Assembly: GCA_026874595.1 (NCBI GenBank)
Contig: CM049311.1
Coordinates: forward strand, 38,832,676-38,896,675
Direction of reading: 5' to 3'
DNA length: 64,000 nucleotides
From: Sipunculus nudus
Lineage: Eukaryota > Annelida > Sipuncula > Golfingiida > Sipunculidae
Shown here: in pieces, positions 12,184 through 21,906 of the stretch
Numbering within the stretch: the first letter of the stretch is position 1
Layout of the letters: every line of letters begins with the position of its first letter
The notes under the pieces: model-generated
Seen by the model: the letters and a program-made list of their open reading frames with translations, nothing else
Database searches by the model: none
What the model was told of the DNA's origin: nothing
Position numbers and translations under genes: made by a program

Positions 12184-12188
<5 letters not shown>
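9481..12188. other. no recognised gene or element
   Basis: Mixed AT-rich sequence. There is a G-run at 11166-11180 and a short C-rich 'AAGATAAATTGATGCCACTGG' type motif near 11389, similar to ones at 16645 and 46794. The open frames here (for example minus 10196-10507) show no recognisable domain. Confidence 0.4.

Positions 12189-12234
<46 letters not shown>
12189..12234. repeat. (TA)n microsatellite
   Basis: Uninterrupted TA dinucleotides, about 23 units. Confidence 0.95.
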
Positions 12235-12237
<3 letters not shown>

Positions 12238-12361
12238 TATTTTATAGTAATAATAATAATCCTCTTAAGGAAACTAGAAAAGCACTCAGAAAGCGCAGAC
12301 CTCAATAAAAGGCAGCTCATTACTCCCATATTGTCAGAAATGCAGTATTTTTCCTTTTAAA

Positions 12362-12553
12362 AATTCCTGGATCCAGATAGTGATCCGGGTTACCCCCACA
12401 ATTTAACCAGTTGTTCCATGTATCATTGCCGAGTTATTTGATTTTTTTATGAAATTCCGTAATTCAGTAATGTTGCTAGCAGACAAACAAGCAGACGTGC
12501 AAACAAACCAACAACTTCAAAAACATAACTCCTGCCCTTGGCGGAGGTAATAA
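12362..12553 (+). repeat. interspersed repeat ending in GGCGGAGGTAATAA
   Basis: It contains GGATCCAGATAGTGATCCGG, then TTAACCAGTTGTTCCATGT, then CAGACAAACAAGCAGAC, and ends in CCTTGGCGGAGGTAATAA. That is the order of blocks in a very common marine-animal repeat. No coding content. Confidence 0.5.
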
Positions 12554-13334
12554 CATTCTTCCTCCATGGAGTAATGACTTCAAATGAGATACACTGCATA
12601 TTTTCATTTTAACAATTATAGTATTCACCCACACTTTAAAAGGTTGGAGTTATGGACTTTGCCTGCTGCGTATATGTTTTTTTTAACGTGTATCAGCTGT
12701 TCTCGATAGCCTTAATTAGTTTTCCTCTTAAGACAAATCGCCGTCTGCTCAATAGAGAACCATAGCCGTGTCTCACAAAGTTTTATCCTTGGGCTTCATC
12801 AGCTTTTGGATTAGCGTGTTTATTATACAGTGTTAAAAACGTAATGGGAAATTATTTTCTTCTGTTTCACTGGCGAGACGACAGTCTGGTCGGCCAGACG
12901 TTGAATTTGTTGACCTGTTATAGTTTTGACGGTAATATCTTTCAAATAGGGAAGAAATGTTTTTGAACCAAACTAAAAAGAGCTCATGAACCGTTTCAAA
13001 CTTCTTTCTATAGTTATAATCCTTGGAGCATTTTTGTCATTTGTTTTTCAAATATACATGTTTATCATTCGACAAAAGTGTTTTTAATACAGGCAAATTT
13101 TCAACCCCAAGTTCAATTACCATTACTGTTTCCCTACCAGTTTTCAGAATGTTAAGCTGAAACGGGATGGCGACATGCAATTCATAACGCACGGATTGGT
13201 TCAATAAAAAACTAATAGTAACAGTAAAAGTATCTGTAACAGTAATTACAATAATTAAAGTAAAAGTTGTATATTTAGTAATAATAGAAACTGAAATTAA
13301 AGTAATAGTACACTTGTAACTAGAAATTCACACT

Positions 13335-13640
13335 CTAAGGAATGCAAGCCTAAGCTAAGTGGGGGGTTACTATTGTGGGATGTCCCCCAACCCGTGTTTG
13401 CATTCACTTATTCGGCCAATATTCCCTGGTACATTCATAAGTGACTTTATATTTGCAAATATTTCTAGAAGACGCTCCTGAATCAAGATCATGTGCTGGA
13501 TCGACAACAAAATATTACCGGTTCTTCATTGGAACGTTCGCGAAATGTCCTGTAAATTTTAAGAGATTCTTTTCATGATTGCGTTAGCAATCACACGGAC
13601 ATACACACACACGGGAATGATAGCATGCCTGGCGGAGGCA
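13335..13640 (+). repeat. ~310-bp GGCGGAGGC-ended repeat, copy 1
   Basis: It starts CTAAGGAATGCAAGCC and ends ACACACACACGGGAATG..CTGGCGGAGGCA. The start and end share inverted GCCTCCGCC-type sequence in better-preserved relatives. Other copies are at 47073-47373 (opposite strand) and 58547-58862. Internal blocks GGCCAATATTCCC and GCATT..TTCATTTATT recur in the 58.5 kb copy. Confidence 0.55.
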
Positions 13641-14570
13641 CTATATTATACAGACAATGCACGGTTATGGTTAAATGATAGTTCTCCAAAGTAACTGGAC
13701 TGGTCTCTTTTGTTCCTGTGGCTCTCTCAGTGTCAGCTTATAGGCAGATGTACACCTATGTAAGTTGTGATCAGATCTGTATGAGTATGTACAAGCCAAC
13801 TGATTTTTCCTTTTAGTGAAAGTGAGACATGATGTAAGCTGATACCAGAGCTGTCCTAGAGTAGCTTTTCATATATTCGTAAATGTGTGCTTTGTGTTAA
13901 CCCTATTATTTACCTACATTGCATTAGAAGCATTTAAAAATATGTCACCTTAAAGGCATGCTAATTAAAATGCTTATTACATATCAGTGAACTGTTTTTC
14001 AATAATCACAGGTTATTCCTACCCAAGAGTATAGCACTAGCAGAAATTATGTTAGAGTTAAAATATTTATTAAAGAATAATTATACTTTTTGTTTCAAAT
14101 ATAATTTTAACTAAGAAGTATAACAAAATCATATTTAAACGATTTTTTTTAAATAATATAACTAAATATTATTAAAATAACATTATAAAATGTATTCATG
14201 AGTGCATTCACTTAAACATTTTAGATGTATTCGCATTCGTATTCAGATACTTTCTTTTTTACCCGTATTCGTATTCATATTGTTATCGGTGTCTGCTACA
14301 CGTGTAAGTGGCACTTGGTTCGTGTGGCGCGGGCGTGGCTCGTTGCTGTATCAACCTCGCCTGGCCGGATGTTGCAGGCTCGGTGTAATCCGCATTGGTT
14401 GAACTCTGACATGTAGAAACACACCGCTCATGCTATTCTGGAACTTTCTGGGCTGGTCGCGCTCTGTAAGCGTGTGTCCTGTAATGTTCTTTGGGCGTGT
14501 GTATTATGTATTTTTGGGTTCCTTCGATTTTTCGTGAAATAGAAGTTTCTAGAATATTCGGATGAAAAGT

Positions 14571-14585
14571 TATAAATAGGGGCTG
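14571..14585 (+). promoter_or_regulatory. LTR core promoter (TATA box)
   Basis: TATAAATAGGGGCTG, followed about 15 bases later by an AGAGCAGGG-G tract. The same box is conserved in the second LTR copy (minus strand, 36521-36532). This conservation between otherwise diverged copies supports a role as the retroelement's own promoter. Confidence 0.65.
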
Positions 14586-14997
14586 CGTTTTAGAGCAGGG
14601 AGGGGGGGGGGGAGGGGAGGAAAGAGAGAAATATTCCAGCCGACACGGAGAGTGTGAGTCATTTTTGGATCTATCCGATAATTGCAGTAGTGTAAGAGTT
14701 TCTACGAACTCTATGCAGATTTCATGCGGCCTGGCTCCAGTTTGTTTTCGGGATTTTTACAAGAACTTCACTTTTGGATTACAACAGATTGATTTTGTGA
14801 CTGAATTGGACTATTATTCTTTGAGAAGATTAATGTGAACTGTTCATCTTTGTTATACATTTTAAAGGCTGCGACAGTGGTTGTATCCAGGTACTGTATT
14901 TATTATACTGTGTAATTGTATTGATTTGCTGTTGTACTGTTGTTATACTGTGTAATTGTATTGATTTAGTGTATTGTAATGTTAGGGTTGTTTTAAG

Positions 14998-15003
14998 AAT
15001 AAA
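14998..15003 (+). terminator. LTR poly(A) signal
   Basis: AATAAA in the conserved block GTTTTAAGAATAAATTAT, present in both LTR copies; expected at the U3/R side of the processing site. Confidence 0.6.
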
Positions 15004-16325
15004 TTATTATTATTTGTTAACAAAAACCACTGACTTCTTTATTCCCCTAGACATGTCATGCTGCCTACTGTTACAGAATCTGATTTTTATTTATCTCCGT
15101 AACAAAATTTGTGCTCGTCACGACTACGTGATCTGTTGATATTAGGTTCCGTAACAATATTCATGTATTCGTATTAAAACACATTTGCAGAGTATATTCG
15201 CTCAATGTCTACTAACATTACATGTATTCCGGCCAAAATCATTCTATATTACAGCATAGTACTTTTTCTGCAGCGACCGGAGAGAGACCAATATCCATGA
15301 GTTACCGGCAAACGAATGACAAGGGACATTCCCAAGAGTACTCGACACGGCAGTAGTAAAGTAAAAAAAGAAGTGGCACAACCTTTAAATGTGGCTCCAA
15401 GTGATAAACCGCCGACTTAAAGATTGGTGATGGCGTTTATCGGCCTTCTAGATGCAAATATATACATGTAACAAAACCCTACTGTTAACCTCCCTTTTTT
15501 AAGCATCGCAGTTTCAGTTTATTTTGAACCAAAACAAGGGCCCGATTACCAGCAGAAATATTGCTGAATTACAAGTTATCCGCGATAACACAAAATATCT
15601 ATAGTGTGGTTTATATTCATAGGCGTTTGTAGACTCAATTTAAACCCTTTCATATAATTACTAAAATATCCGCTAAAAAACAGTAAACTCTATCTGTAAT
15701 GTGTTATGATTTAAAATATTGAATATATGATATGGTATAAAAACTGTTAAAATTATTTGTATTAATACTAATACACCAGTCGTGTGAAACAAGATCAATA
15801 CGATATACCGTTGATTATAAAAAAAATAATTATATAATATGTTATAAATAGGGTACATAGGGGGAATATGAGTACCTTAAGAACTTTTGCATCGCAGAAG
15901 TAATTAATCGCCGTTATCAGCACGTTTTTGGTTTGACTGGAAGGAAATGGTCTCATAGAAAGGCAATATGACGAAAATACGTGTTACTCTTTATGTTTTC
16001 AACAAAATAAGGACCAATCTTTTATTTTGAAATTGTGCTCATATTACCCCCATATTTGGGTTATATGAGCATATGTGCTCATATTGCCCTGAAATGTTAA
16101 AAATTTAGTTTACACTGTTGTTTTAGTTTTAAATAGTCTACTATAGTGTACTATGATTCGTTAGGTTTTCGAAGAAAATCTTGGACAAGACAATCGACTT
16201 GGCCGCGAACTTAAGAACGGTTTACGAACGCTGGATACACCTGACGGCGGCCGTTCGCAATGGTCCAAAAGTCGTTCGTACGGCGTTCGCAGGCGTTTGT
16301 AAAGGTATTTGTGACCGTGGCTTAA

Positions 16326-16497
16326 GCCTCTGAGACCACCAGGTACCATGACAACAGATCAGTTTCTGTTGTCGGAGTATGCTTCTGTGACCATCAGGTA
16401 CCATGGCCATAGATACGAGTATCTGCAGTCAGTGTATGCCTCGGTGACCACCGGGTAGCATGGCCATAGATTAGAGTTTCTGCTGGCAGAGTATTCC
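16326..16497 (+). repeat. 57-bp minisatellite, three copies
   Basis: GACCACCAGGTACCATG, GACCATCAGGTACCATGG and GACCACCGGGTAGCATGG start at about 16332, 16389 and 16446, a 57-bp period with moderate divergence between units. Confidence 0.8.
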
Positions 16498-16504
16498 TTT
16501 CAGA

Positions 16505-16574
<70 letters not shown>
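16505..16574. repeat. (TG)n(TA)n microsatellite
   Basis: A short TG run passes into about 31 TA units. Confidence 0.95.
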
Positions 16575-16577
<3 letters not shown>

Positions 16578-17009
16578 CAATGTGTCACAGAAACAATAAA
16601 AGGTATCCCCAGAAACTGCCCCCCCCCCCCCCACCGACCCTTGAAGATAAATGGACGCCACTGATGATGTATATATGCACCTCGTAAAAAATAAAAAGCA
16701 GTCTACACCCAAAAATAAATCAAGGAACGTATTAGCAATATAAGCAACGCACATTTGAGCCTACTTATAATTAATATAGGCCTACCTATGTATTTCTCTA
16801 CTCTTTCATACCGATGAAATTGTACGTGGATTACCGGAGGATTAACTTTCCACAGGTAGAGTACGAAGTGGTTTCAGTGCATTACAAATTCCTGCTATAC
16901 CGGTACAATAAAGAATTATATGACAATATACCAATATTTATAATATGCTGACTGTATTTCAAGGAACTGAGGTTCCATTCGAGACTTATCTTGATGACGA
17001 CCTGTGTGT

Positions 17010-17576
17010 AAATAACCGTAATCCGTAATCGTTAGACCTTGAAACTTCTAACTGAAGTCCTAGGCAATTCTCCTTGGGAAACTGAAATAAGGTCACGGTG
17101 ACCTATGTATTTTTAAATAACGGACTGAAAACATTATTCTTAGCACCATGAAAGTCAGATCGGTGCCAGTTGTATCAGTATCTTCCAACGTAACATCCAG
17201 GGAAGTCTTTGGCAAATCTCCATAGAAACCTAAAATTAGGTTATGTTGACCTCTATTCTGCGAGCTACTAGTAAAAAAATGATTTTAAGCACCCAGGCAG
17301 TCCAACAGGGCATATAACTTTACCGTTGCAGCTATAATTGACATCCAGAGAGGTCGTATTAAATCTTTTTGGAAACACTAAATAAGGTCACTGTAACCTA
17401 GTTTCCGAGGACGATGGACAAAAAAATTGATTCTGATTACTTTTGAAGTCATTCTACCCATACGTTCATGGTCTTTATCAAATCATTTTAACCAGATCAT
17501 AACTTCAATAATTAATGCAGGCGTCGATCAACTGTAGGTAATTCAGCTGAGCGTCATAACCCATGGGCCACTTGTT
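17010..17576 (+). mobile_element. HINE-like family A, 3' fragment
   Basis: Half-unit motifs (AATCGTTAGACCTTGAAACT, TCTCCTTGGGAAACTGAAAT) lead to a clean 3' end, CAGCTGAGCGTCATAACC then CATGGGCCACTTGTT. No 5' hairpin is present, so the copy is 5'-truncated. Confidence 0.6.
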
Positions 17577-17756
17577 AAGACATTTAACCTATCTGTTTAG
17601 ACATTTAACCTATCTGTTCCAGATACAGTTAATGTTTTAGCTGATTAAACACAATCCCTCGTTAAAGTACCCGTGACCTTTATTTTATTATTTTTCACCG
17701 CCCCCTATATGTATATATGTCGAGGGAAGAATGAGAATCTGGGAAGATCCGGAATC

Positions 17757-17942
17757 CTCCCGGGAAAAATGAGAATTCTGATTTTTCCCGGGAAAAATGA
17801 GAATTCTGATTTTTCCCGGGAAGAATGGGAATTGCCCGGGAAATATGAGAATCAATTCATACTATGATTTGATTCTCATTTTTCCCGGGAAGAATGAGAA
17901 TTCTGATTTTTCCCGGGAAAAACCAGAATTCTTATTTTTCCC
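17757..17942. repeat. left array of palindromic CCCGGG units
   Basis: About seven CCCGGG nodes about 28 bp apart, separated by GAATTC-centred or GAATT-containing spacers such as AAAAATGAGAATTCTGATTTTT (shown here in two parts: AAAAATGAG and AATTCTGATTTTT). Confidence 0.8.
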
Positions 17943-18249
17943 AGCCAGCTCCAATTTGTTAAATGATATCCTTTTAATAGTTAAGGTGGTTTAAGTTTGC
18001 ATATTTTACTATAGTATTATAACCAAACTTTAATGTTATTAACTGACCATTGCTAAAAGAAGAGTAACATTTTTTGTCATGAAAAAAAGTAGAAAACACA
18101 TTATGACTACAACCTTTGATCTCACTGCGTCACAATCAATACTGATTGATGTTTATTGATCATAGGGGTCGGTTAACAAACACACAAACAGCATCATAAT
18201 ACTTTGTGTCAACAAGTGTACTTATTCCTAAGCCCTTTAAACATAATTT

Positions 18250-20398
18250 TTCGCTCAGCTGACTGTAAGTCACCTGAGCTATAGCGATCACTCTTTGTCC
18301 GTCGTCCGTCCGGCCGTCCGGCCATGCGGCCGTCTGTCCGTTAACAAGGCACAAATCGTTACCACTGGACCTGGAATCTTCTTACTTTAGATCCAGAGAG
18401 GTCCATGAAAAATCTCCTTGGAAACCTGGAATTAGGTCTCTGTTACCCATATCCTTCGAGCTATGGGGCCCCAAACTACCCCCCCCCCCCCCCAGAATAG
18501 TAAAAAATTCCATACAAAAACTTTAATATCTGATTAACTACATCACTGATGGTCATGATTTTTGGCATACATATTGATCATGAGATGTTCTTTCAGTTCC
18601 TGCAGACTGGTGGCGCCATCTGTATTTTTTTATTTTTTAAGAATTTTTTTCTCTATTTTTGAGACATTTAAAAATATGGACATCTGTTAACAGGGCATAA
18701 ATCGTGAAGACTGGACCTAGAATCTTCATTCTTGAAATTCCGAGAGACCTATGAAAAGTCTCCATGGAAACCAGAAATTAGGTCTCTGTTACCCATATCC
18801 TTCAAGCTATGGGGCCTCAAAGTACCCCGCAGAATAGTAAAAAATTTTATGCAAAAACTTCAATATCTGATTAACTACATCAGTGATGGTCATGATTTTT
18901 GGCATACATATTGATCATGAGATGTTTCATTAGTTTCTGCACTCTGGTGGCGCCACCTGTATTTTTTCGATTTTTTACTAATTGTTTTCTCTATTTTTGA
19001 TACCTTTAAAATGTGGACATCTGTTAACAGGGCACAAATCGTAAAGACTAGACCTAGAATCTTCATTCTTGACACACAGGGTGACTCATGAAAAGTCTCC
19101 ATGGAGACTGGAAATTAGGTCTCTGTTACCCATATCCTTTGAGCTATGGGGCCCCAAAGTACCCCCCAGAATAGTCAAAATTTCATAAAAAAATTCAATA
19201 TCTGATTAACTACATCACTGATGGTCATGATTTTTGGCATACATATTGATCATCAGATGTTTCATCAGTTTCTGCAGACTGGTGGCGCCACCTGTAATTT
19301 TCAAAATTTTACAATTTTTTTTCTCTATTTTTGAGACCTTTAAGGATGTAGTTATCTGTCAACAGGGTTCAATTGTAACGACTGGACCTAGAATCTTCAT
19401 TCTTGACACACAGGGTGACCCATGAAAAGTCTCCATGGAAACCTGAAATAAGGTCTCTGTTACCAATATCCTTTGAGCTGTGGCACTCAAAAGTACAGCT
19501 CAGAATAATGGAAAAGTTGATACAAAAGCTGAAGTATCTGAACAACTAATGCAGAGATCACCATAATTGTTTGTATGGATATTGATCATGGAGAGTTTCA
19601 TCAGTTTCTGCAGCCTGGGTGCGCCACCTCTATTTTTTTTATTTTTTACGAATTTTTTTCTCTATTTTTGAGACCTTTTAAAATGTGGACATCTGTTAAC
19701 AGGGCACAAATCGTAAAGACTGGACCTGGAATCTTCATTCATGACATTCTGAGAGGCCTATGAAATGTCTCAATGGAAACCAGAAATTAGGTCTCTGTTA
19801 CCCATATCCTTCGAGCTATGGGGCCCCAAAGTACCCCCAAGAATAGTAAAAAATTTCATACAAACAACATCAATATCTCATTAACTACATCACTGATGGT
19901 CATGATTTTTGGCATACATATTGATCATGAGATGTTTCATCAATTTCTTCAGACTGGTGGCGCCACCTGTATTTTTCGATTTTTTATGAATTTTTTTCTC
20001 TATTTTTGAGACCTTTAAAAATGTGAACATCTGTTAACAGGGCACAAATCGTAAAGACTGGACCTAGAATCTTCATTCTTGAAATTCTGAGAGACCTATG
20101 AAAAGTCTCCATGGAAACCAGAAAATAGGTCTCTGTTACCCTTATCCTTCGAGCTATGGGGCCCAAAAGTACCCCCCAGAATAGTCAAAAATTTCATAAA
20201 AAATTTCAATATCTGATTAACTACATCACTGATGGTCATGATTTTTGGCATACATATTGATCATGAGATGTTTCATCAGTTTCTGCAGACTGGTGGCGCC
20301 ACCTGTATTTTTCAAATTTTTACCATTTTTTTCTCTATTTTTGAGACCTTTAAGGATGTAGTTATTTGTCAACAGGGTTCAAATTGTAACAACTGGAA
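18250..20398 (+). mobile_element. HINE-like family A, copy with six ~335-bp units, 3' truncated
   Basis: The 5' hairpin CGCTCAGCTGACT..AGTCACCTGAGCT and GTCCGTC/GGCC runs are followed by six units whose TGGCGCCA landmark falls near 18607, 18947, 19283, 19618 (altered), 19960 and 20294. Units are very similar. It stops abruptly at about 20398 in the middle of CAACTGGA, with no CATGGGTCACTTGTT end, so the 3' end was lost before or during its capture by the foldback element. Confidence 0.75.
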
Positions 20399-20567
20399 TA
20401 GAATTTTATTCACATATTTCTATTTGTGTGAGTGTACTATTTATTCCTTTTTTAACACTTGACCAATTCAGAATTAATGTGGAGAAAAAGATAATCTCGT
20501 TTCTTTCTGAAATGAGAAATAAGTATGAAAAAAATTAAAAGAGTTAAGTTGGCATCAATAATTCCCA

Positions 20568-20841
20568 TTCTTCCCGGGAAGAATGAGAATTCTCAATTTT
20601 CCCAGGTTTGAATTTCAAAACTGAATTCCAATCTCTCCCGGGAAAAATGAGAATTCTCAATTTTCCCGGGAGAGACTGGAATTCTCATTTGTCCCAGGAA
20701 GAATGAGAATTCTCATTCTTCCCGGGAAGAATGGGAATCCCTTCATACCTTCTCTGGATTCTCATTTTTCCCCGGAAAAATCAGAATTCTAATTTTTCCC
20801 GGGAGGATTCCGGATCTTCCCAGATTCTCATTCTTCCCTCG
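20568..20841. repeat. right array of palindromic CCCGGG units
   Basis: Inverted counterpart of the left array, with GAATTC-type centres and CCCGGG nodes, ending in the reverse complement of the left terminus. Confidence 0.8.
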
Positions 20842-20871
20842 CCATATATATTCTATAGTCGTTGGGTGGAC

Positions 20872-20908
20872 CAAGGAGTTTATAGACTTCTTGGGCATAA
20901 ACTCCTTG
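20872..20908. repeat. perfect 11-bp inverted repeat
   Basis: CAAGGAGTTTA and TAAACTCCTTG flank a 15-base loop, just outside the foldback element. Function unknown; it is not a recognised terminator in this setting. Confidence 0.6.
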
Positions 20909-21146
20909 AGTAGACCAATCTTTCTTTAAACGCTGCAATAGGGGGACTGCTTAGATTATCTATTTCAACAACTTTTAGTGATAAAACATTGAAAATTTGT
21001 AGATTTCCAAGAAGCAACCAAAATGTCTAGATTAGAATTATATTTTGTCACATGTTGAAGACCAATTTATGGACTTTTGGCTTCATTTTTACCATCTAAA
21101 ATTAAGGATGGTCCCCTTAATACTGTCACTATATATATATATATAT

Positions 21147-21785
21147 ATAATAATAATTTATTATATAAAGCGTAAAATCCATGATGATACATGCTCTAAA
21201 ACGCTATTACATAACTAGAATACAATCAACAATCATTAAACATACTTTCTTAAGTAAGAATATGAAATTAAAATCCAGTTGACTAAAATATTACATTCAG
21301 AAGCTTACAGTGTTGAAAAAGACATATAAAAGTCAGTAGTTCCATTATCTGTTAAAACTTCCATAAATCCACTAAAATATTCAAACATTTCACTATCAAT
21401 AGTATAAAATATCGTACAAAATGACTAGGCATAAAAATATTTCATGAACAAATATGTTTTTAATTTACTTTTAAATTCTGAGAGACTGGTGGCTTCACTT
21501 AGAGTACCTGGTAGGTCATTCCACAGTTTCGGGCCAACAACACTGAATGCCCGATTTTGTACACAGGACGATTTGGTAAAAGGCACAACCAGTAAGTTTT
21601 TAGCTGCTGACCGAAGGCTTCTTAATGGAGTATAACTGTGAATAAGCTCTTGCAGGTAAAGAGAAGCTAAATTATTTATTGCCTTATACACAAGAATTAA
21701 CATTTTGAATTACCCTTTGCACAACGGGCAGCCAATGCAGAGAATACAAAATTGGAGTAATATGATCTGATTTTGAAGCATATAT
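21147..21785 (-). mobile_element. LINE 3' end (L2/CR1-like), 5' truncated
   Basis: On the minus strand a decayed reverse-transcriptase C-terminus is followed by a ~275-base 3' UTR ending GCTTTATATAATAAATTATTATT, the kind of tail used by L2/CR1-type LINEs. The 5' side stops at a TATATATACATATATA tract (about 21785). The 5' truncation is typical of incomplete target-primed reverse transcription. Confidence 0.75.
21425..21785 (-). pseudogene. non-LTR reverse transcriptase C-terminal fragment, frameshifted
   Basis: Read from the high coordinate, the first part encodes SDHITPILYSLHWLPVVQRV, the family's HWLPV motif region. The frame then shifts near 21703 and continues as LILVYKAINNLASLYLQEL, later QNRAFSVVGPKLWNDLP and a C-terminal FKSKLKTYLF, ending at a stop at 21425. 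These blocks are characteristic, from memory, of the C-terminal tail following the reverse transcriptase domain in L2/CR1/Rex-like LINEs. The palm/fingers domain and endonuclease are absent. The frameshift plus truncation make it non-functional. The frame after the shift is 93 codons long. Confidence 0.8.
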
Positions 21786-21906
21786 ATACATATATGGTCG
21801 TTCCTTAGACGTGGAACAGAGAGGGGTCTCATCCACAAAAGATTTGCCAGTTCACCACAGATTGTCTCGCAAAACAGCCATTCTGTTTCTCCTGTGCTTT
21901 ATCGTT

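Larger units (their letters stand above)
14281..15156 (+). mobile_element. solo LTR, family L1, copy 1 (Ty3/Gypsy-type by TSD)
   Basis: The 876-bp sequence begins TGTTATCGGTGTC and ends TTCCGTAACA (TG..CA ends). It is flanked on both sides by the 4-bp duplication ATAT (14277-14280 and 15157-15160). Inside are TATAAATAGGGGCTG (14571-14585), a likely Pol II core promoter, and AATAAA at 14998-15003, so U3-R-U5 order is clear. The same family occurs inverted at 35972-36822 with its own 4-bp duplication. No internal retrotransposon sequence adjoins, so it is a solo LTR left by LTR-LTR recombination. The 4-bp duplication fits Ty3/Gypsy integrases; that assignment is inference. Confidence 0.85.
17721..20841. 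mobile_element. foldback element with palindromic CCCGGG monomers
   Basis: The outer ends are inverted copies: CGAGGGAAGAATGAGAATC plus TGGGAAGATCCGGAATCC on the left (17721-17757), and the reverse complement ending CCCTCG at 20841 on the right. Inside each end is an array of ~28-bp units built as CCCGGGAAAAATGAG, AATTC, TGATTTTTCCCGGG, each unit itself nearly palindromic (17757-17942 and 20568-20810). The core carries a family A HINE (18250-20398). No transposase. The insertion site is a TA-rich tract on both sides, so the target duplication cannot be read with confidence. Confidence 0.75.

Noticed and set aside
14921-15139. Similar short frames in both solo LTRs (CNCIDLVYCNVRVVLRINY)
   Set aside because: The frame is shared only because the LTR DNA is conserved; it covers the poly(A) region and lacks a plausible coding context.
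16500-16754. IYIYIY-rich frames at TA microsatellites (also 12144, 29345, 50266)
   Set aside because: Translation of TA repeats, not genes.
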